NCBI RefSeq assembly: GCF_026914265.1
Contig: NC_069136.1
Span: 16,987,228 to 17,051,227, forward strand
DNA from: Mya arenaria
Taxonomy: Eukaryota; Mollusca; Bivalvia; Myida; Myidae
Reading direction: 5' to 3'
Length of the DNA: 64,000 bases
The notes below the pieces were generated by a model. It saw only the letters and a list, made by a program, of their open reading frames with translations. It did no database searches and had not been told where the DNA came from. The position numbers and the translations under genes are program-made. Numbering within the stretch: position 1 is the stretch's first letter; each line of letters opens with the position of its first letter. This document shows, piece by piece, positions 58,150 to 64,000 of this stretch.

Positions 58150-58420
58150 CAGAACATTTACGCAAAGCAAGGATTCTTACCGCTGAAATACACTCCAAAC
58201 CGCACGACGTAGGGTCAACCAACCCTAATATTTTATTTTATTCCAAATTACATTGCTAATTCACACGTAAATGCATTTTAAAGCACTGCGGATGGTCCCC
58301 TAAACATGTTACGCAAAGCATTGGCACTTAACGCTGAATTGCGTCCTAACGCACAACGGGAAATCACCCGAACCCTATTTTCTTACGGATTAAATGGAAC
58401 AATTCACGCGTACTTGTAGG
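58150..58420. repeat. Two diverged ~140-bp direct repeats
   Basis: ACGCAAAGCA..ACCGCTGAA..CGCACGACGTAGGGTCAACC (from 58160) is echoed by ACGCAAAGCATTGGCACTTA..CGCACAACGGGAAATCACCC (from 58311). No coding potential. Confidence 0.45.
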
Positions 58421-58858
58421 GATATAATTTTAACTACAAATAATGTAGACGTTTTCTAAATACATTTAGTATACAAAAGAGGCTACATAAATAAATAAAA
58501 GAAAGAAAATATGGTAAAAGCAATTTTACTTTTTTTATCAATGATATATTTGAAAAATGCATTCAGTATTATATTCAAGCAGATAATTGTTACTGAAGTA
58601 AGATTTCTATTTTCATATAATGCAGCGTTAGACAATCGATGTATGTATACATCTAAATGATATTAACAATAATAGCACAAAAAAACCGTTTCAACTGCAC
58701 TTATAAAACTAATAACAATCAAACTTTAAATTGTAGACATCAGTAGTAAATTGTATACCATTTTTCAATGATTTGGACGGGTAATTATTGTGTGCATATT
58801 TACCGATCAATAAAGATTTGAACTTTGACCAAACCAAAGATTTTACTCGTTTTATACA

Positions 58859-58859
<1 letters not shown>

Positions 58860-58913
<54 letters not shown>
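58860..58913. repeat. (TA)n microsatellite
   Basis: About 26 uninterrupted TA units. It can form cruciform or slipped structures and is likely length-polymorphic. Confidence 0.95.
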
Positions 58914-58918
<5 letters not shown>

Positions 58919-59007
58919 AACTGCAGCTGGCAACAGTTTCACTGTAACCTGCACTGTTACACGCTGACATCAATTATATTATATAATACTTGTTTTTAAT
59001 TGATTTT

Positions 59008-59378
59008 TTAAAGCTGCACTCCCACAGATTGAAAGTTTTGACAGCTTTTTTGTCTTGGAACGAGCCAATTTATGCGAAAATGCATGTAAACCAGTCATAT
59101 AAGACTGCTGACAAAACATAAGATTGCAGATTTTTATATTTAAGTTCAAAAATAGATGTTTTATACATTTTTCTTAAACCGTTAGTACACAGTTTTAGCC
59201 ATAATTAAAACATTAATTTTGGAACGGAAATATGAAAATCTGCGATCTAATTTTTTGTCAGCAGTCTTCAATCTCTGGTTTGCAAATATTTACGCAAATA
59301 TTTGCTCATTCCAATCTTCATGACAAAAATTTAAAAAAAGTTGTAAAAAAGGGTAAATCCGTGAGAGTGCAGCTTTAA
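59008..59378. mobile_element. Long-TIR MITE (TTAAAGCTGCACTC ends)
   Basis: The left arm TTAAAGCTGCACTCCCACAG and the right arm inverted, TTAAAGCTGCACTCTCACGG, extend inward imperfectly for about 150 bp. They include TTTTTGTC, GGAA(C/T)GAGC, GACTGCTGACAAAA and CGCAGATTTT..AT. Together they make nearly the whole 370-bp element a foldback hairpin. No ORF. A solo end is at 55287. Confidence 0.75.
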
Positions 59379-59379
59379 A

Positions 59380-62300
59380 TATAAGCTAACTATCTAAATT
59401 TTTCCCCCAATGTCCCACCTGATCCTCATTTTTCTGTAATTCATCCATTAGTATGTAGAATAAAACGATCCATTTGCACCAAAAACCTTGGATATATTTG
59501 GAATGAAAGGTCATTAGGTCAAGATTGTGTAATATAGTTCTGCTCCCTGAAAAAGGCATATGGTTGAAAATATTGGTCTGGCAGTCGTTCAGTCGGCACA
59601 ATAACACTAGATGTATTGTTTTTTTACATTAAATGGTAATGGTTCAGGTTTTCTAGGTCAAGTACATAGTCCCCAGTGTTTTAAAGGTTAGTATGTTTAA
59701 GGCTATGGTCCTCACCAATAGTGAAAAGATCGTCTGTAGAATAGCTTGATAACGGTTTGACCTAGGACGACGAAACCTCTATGGTTGGTTGGACCACAAG
59801 ATGACCCTCATAGTCTTCTGTCAGTAGGTAAAAAACGAAGGTCGCATACTTATGATGTTGTTTGAGAAAAAAATGTTCGTACACTTTTGCACAAAACTTA
59901 GTGGTAGACTTTATCCGCAGTATAACTTTTGAACGGTAAATATTATATACCCCATACCATAGCACACATAACATAGTTCCGAAAAAAGAAGACTTAACTT
60001 GCAAGATAAATGACGCTAATAAACGGAATAAAAAACAACTACAAAAAGTTCCAAAAGATAATTTATTAATATTGTATGAACATCAAAAAGACGTAGAATT
60101 CAAAATGGACGGGCGACATTGGTTCATTATAAATATTTGGAGCACATTAAACAGATAATTAAATCAAAGAGAGGCACATAATGACAATATAACAGATAAA
60201 ACTTCAATTTTTATCAACATTTCCAAAGATCTATATATGTATATTGTATTCATCCAAATATTTTTGCATTGATTTCGAGAAAAGATAAAGTTTTAATATC
60301 TAAATTTCAAAGTACTTAGTGTTAGCTTTGGTGTTAAGAAAGCAAAGTAAATTGTTGGTTGTTTATCTAAATATACTTAAACTATGGGTATTATGATATT
60401 CTTCTCAAAAATGTTTTTTTGGAAACAAAAATGTTCTCTCATTTAAAATAGCATGACCATCAAATTTCATAGCATAAAATAAATAAACAACATCAATCAT
60501 AAATAGCCCATGTTATAAACACAGGTATCACATGAACACTTTTTCGAATTAGTATTCATAATAATATATAATCTTAAATCTATGAAATATATTTTGAGTC
60601 CAAGAGCTTTATTGGTATTTGACGTCTAGGCAAAGCATGTTTCATTTAGCAAATAAAGTTTTTTTAAAACTCGATTTGATTTGTGAAAGTCACTAAATAT
60701 TTAACTGAATTTCCTGATCTTACGATATCATTGTCATACGCAATATTATGGTCGTACGCTTGTTGGTCAAGTTTAAGTGTTAAACAATATGTTCTATTCT
60801 GTGCAGTCGATAAGATGGCCCCTATATCTTTGCATTTGACACTCACGAGATGCATGTTTTTTTTATAAAATGTCAATATCACAGTGTATGTATAAATATA
60901 GTTTAACAATATCTTATATGTAACAACTCTTACCGGGACATTCAAAAATAGAAAATAGAGAACTCAAAAATGATGCTGTGCAGTTACTTAAACGAAGGCT
61001 TATAATGAATTATGCATTGTGCAGAAATATTTAAAAAAAAAAACATGAAAAGAAAAAGAGTGAAACATTAACATATCAATTTCTGCTTAATAATTATATG
61101 TCCAAAGCTCTTGCTGATAAAACAACAAATATGGGTTTAACGCATGCTGATCGGTGTTTTATTTCTACTTGATTTAAAACCGTAGATGATCAAAGTTGAA
61201 TGTATGGAATATGACAGCGCATTGGTTAATGTATCAAGAAACTCATAGGTCATAATTAAACACACAAAAGCATTGACTGAAAAATGCTTTTTGAAAAAGT
61301 ATTTATTTATGGATCAGTTTTTTCAAAAAAATAAAAAAGTACTTCAATTCATCGCATCTTAACACTTAATTTCAATCAGAACAAACTACCAATTTTCATT
61401 AATTGTTACAGTGAAAAGGTTGAAAAAACTATATAACATATCACAGACAAGTTATCTCTTTTAACAAAGCTGAATTAAAATAAAAAAAGATGTTTCGATC
61501 AATAATGTAATGATTGTCTTACTACACATACTTCTATAATTTTACTGTTTTAATACTTTGTAATTGTCAAGAAAACCCTTGCAAACATGATACAATAAAC
61601 AAGTCAATTGTCACTTTAAATGTAAATGTCTGAAATATTGAAAGAACAGTATCAAACAAAACTTATATAGTGTGTCTGCTTCAAATAGTTTATAACATCA
61701 GCACACTTAATAGAAAATAAATAATTTCATATGTTCTAAACATGTAAATGTTCAGAAAAATTCATTTAAAAGCATCATATTCAGATCGATCAAATTATAA
61801 CATTCAGCATGTCTGCTATAATATATATTGTTCATATAACTGTAACACACATCTTGTCTGCTATAACTTATGCACAATTTCGACACACAATAAACAATTT
61901 CACTGGTCCTATACATATGAATATGAAGAAAAAACATTTTAATAATATCATCATATTATCAAGAAAATTGATATTTTATAATTATGCTGTATGGTATATT
62001 TTATTACATCTGCACAAACAATAAACATTTTCACTTATCTATACATGTGAATGTCATGGAAACTTTAAGGAACATTATCATATTAAATAAAAACATAGCA
62101 TAAAGCTTGATTGATCTCAGACACCACAGTTTACTAAAATAATAATACTGGACAAATATATACTTTAAAACCAGTGCAACGCAACGAGATGCAACTGCTC
62201 ATTTTGAAATTGAAAAGGGCTTATGAGCCAGAGTTGAGAGCTTTGCTATATATGTGTTTATTGTCTCTGGCAACAGAAGTACTGTTTCTTACTTGAATCT

Positions 62301-63227
62301 TACAAAACATACAAGCCAAAGTCAATAAATAAATAAATTAAAACAACATATAGTTGCAACCGGATGAACAATATAAACAGAAATAATATAAATGTAAGAC
62401 ATCACATTTGTACATTGTCATGTCTGTTACTGTTATAATTGTGGAACAACCACTCGTAATAAATGAATTATAAGAGTTATAGAAAATGAAAAATCACATA
62501 ACATATTTAAAGATATAAGTATATGCCACGTATAGGTTGTGGTTCTTGTTTACTTCTTCTTAATAGTTTACCCATTTTATAATGTCATAAAAAGCCATCT
62601 AGTATGTTCTTTTATATTGATAATGTTCGAATGGCATATGCTTATAAAAGTCTGACTTCAGTTTACATTATCAAATACATAACACAGTTGCAAGTGCTGT
62701 ATGAAATCACAAGGAGTGATACATCTAAAACAACTTGTACGTTTTGAATATGATTTGAATTATTTCACAAATCATTTATTTTTGTTTTTGTCTAAGATCA
62801 ACCTTATTTAAACTCATTAAAGCTGTATAATAATTACACAATACTTACAAAACCAAAATACCTAATACCTAAATATCAGCTAAAGGCAAACTTCAGTTTT
62901 TTAAGTTTTGTATGTCTTTTTAAAAAACAAATGGTTGCTCTAAAACTATTTCTACTTTTCCATCACTAAACCATTCAAGGGTTACATAAATCATTCACAT
63001 TTTATGACAAGAAATCTAATAGTGTCATGGTATCATGTATTTGTGGTCATTGATTCCAGAAAAAGTATGTGTCATTTTTAGGGTTTGGAGTCTACAACAA
63101 TATCGAATGGCGAAGATATAAAATAAAAAGCAAAGTAACACAAGCTATTACATAGTATTCTTTCAAGAACCAATGATCCTGTTTTGTTCACCATGTTTTC
63201 CTTGTATACTTTAGAGTTTATAGGTTT
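59380..63227. other. AT-rich 3' flank of the gene at 63.2-64 kb
   Basis: No exon is recognised. It may include a long 3' untranslated region of the minus-strand gene. At 61680-62100 three loose direct repeats of about 110 bp share CACAMACAATAAACAWTTTC and ACATGTGAATGT-like text. ORFs here are short and unremarkable. Confidence 0.35.
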
Positions 63228-64000
63228 TTATGTTCCCTTATTCCCATTTTTCTTGTGTGTCTGTTCCCATTCCTGTTGGCGCTGTTTTTCCTTTGCTCTT
63301 AGATGATCGGCCTCCTGAAAAGTACATGTCACATTTGTAATATTAACTTTATACTGTAAAACCAGCATTGTGGATGTTTTGATTTCTATTTTATGCGTGT
63401 AAAAAACCCATACACACAAGAATACTATATTCTGAACATATTGTCAGTGTACCATTTCCGTCATAATAATGCAATACAGTCTACCTTTTCTTTTATTCTA
63501 AAGTGTGTAACCTATTAAAGCATAGTTCCTTCTTTCTAAGGTATGGAAAACTTTAAAGCAAAACTGTTCTTTCATTCTAAAGTATGGTAAAGTATTTAAA
63601 GCACAACTGTTCTTTCATTCTAAAATATTTAAGCACAAAGATCGTTCTAAAATAAGTTATACATGAAGACAAAACTAGTCCTTCATGTTCATTAATGCAA
63701 TACAAGAGAGCCTAACTGTTCGCTCATTCTAAAGTATTTAATAAACTAAAGCCTAACTGTTCCTTAATCTTAAAATATGTAATACCTTAATGTTTAACTT
63801 TCTTTTCATTCTGAAGTAAGACATTAATATAAGCTTACCCTTTGTTTCATTTTTAACATGTATCTGTTGATTCATTCTAAAGTATGTAAACTATTAAAGC
63901 TCAACTGTTGCTTTGTCAGAAAGTATGTAATACATTAATGCTTACCTGCTCTTTCATTTTAGTAACCAGGTAGTCAATCTGCTGCTGGAGGTGTTCCATT
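63228..64000 (-). CDS. 3' end of an unidentified coiled-coil protein gene (2 exons seen)
   Basis: The last coding exon is 63314-63228: acceptor TTTTCAG, then EADHLRAKEKQRQQEWEQTH, KKNGNKGT and TAA. The preceding exon, 64000-63946, is cut by the window edge. It reads EHLQQQIDYLVTKMKEQ and ends at a consensus donor CAG|GTAAGC. The junction is phase 0. The sequence is charged, rich in Gln, Lys and Glu, with heptad-like spacing that fits a C-terminal coiled coil plus a basic tail. No family can be named from 45 residues. The intron between them is filled by tandem copies of the exon-intron junction. Confidence 0.7.
63470..63945 (-). repeat. Intronic minisatellite derived from an exon-intron junction
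   Basis: On the minus strand about nine diverged units of 40-50 bp read ACTTTAGAATGAAAGAACAG, then TT..GCTTTAAT. The true exon end reads ACTAAAATGAAAGAGCAG|GTAAGC ATTAATG. The units thus copy the last coding bases and the donor. In most units the donor GT has become TT, but one (near 63830) keeps GGGTAAGC. Confidence 0.6.

Overview
The window looks like chromosomal DNA of an animal, most probably a bivalve mollusc. It is AT-rich and gene-poor. Its few genes are short exons with GT-AG introns, and the rest is a dense mix of LINEs, tRNA-derived SINEs, MITEs, minisatellites and satellites. No prokaryotic or organellar gene is present. The bivalve assignment is inferred from the repeat types and from an expanded TNF-like family, not from a marker gene.

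Genes. The main feature is a tandem cluster of four TNF-ligand-superfamily (TNFSF) genes, all on the minus strand, with the same four-exon plan and the same intron phases (0, 1, 1). They are a decayed copy C (3346-4486), an intact divergent gene D (11069-14378, 271 aa), copy A (19032-20433, first exon broken) and copy B (26784-28215, all coding exons open, but the exon 3 splice donor reads AT instead of GT). Each complete copy predicts a type II membrane protein: a short N-terminus, one transmembrane anchor, a stalk and a C-terminal TNF jelly-roll. A separate minus-strand gene enters at the right edge (63228-64000) and shows only its last two coding exons, which look coiled-coil.

Repeats, left to right. 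0.66-1.7 kb: minus-strand LINE fragment. 6.4-8.1 kb: a pogo-like MITE beside a PIF/Harbinger transposase exon. 8.3-8.5 kb: truncated SINE. 9.4-10.4 kb: 18-bp minisatellite. 17.6-18.1 kb: MITE carrying a tRNA-like sequence. 22.1-25.3 kb and 30.2-37.3 kb: arrays of a 34-bp satellite lying on either side of TNFSF copy B. The second array is interrupted by a decayed LINE (30.8-34.05 kb) and a DIRS-like retroelement fragment (34.5-35.96 kb). 41.5-55.1 kb: old segmental duplications. One duplicate carries a SINE and the other a foldback element, and in each case the partner shows the empty site. 47.2-48.25 kb: a second LINE type with an (AAT)n tail. 57.5-58.1 kb: minisatellite split by a SINE. 59.0-59.4 kb: MITE with long inverted repeats.

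The TNFSF genes would encode extracellular signals for TNF receptors, probably in immunity or apoptosis. The rest is mobile or tandem DNA whose nesting allows relative dating of events.
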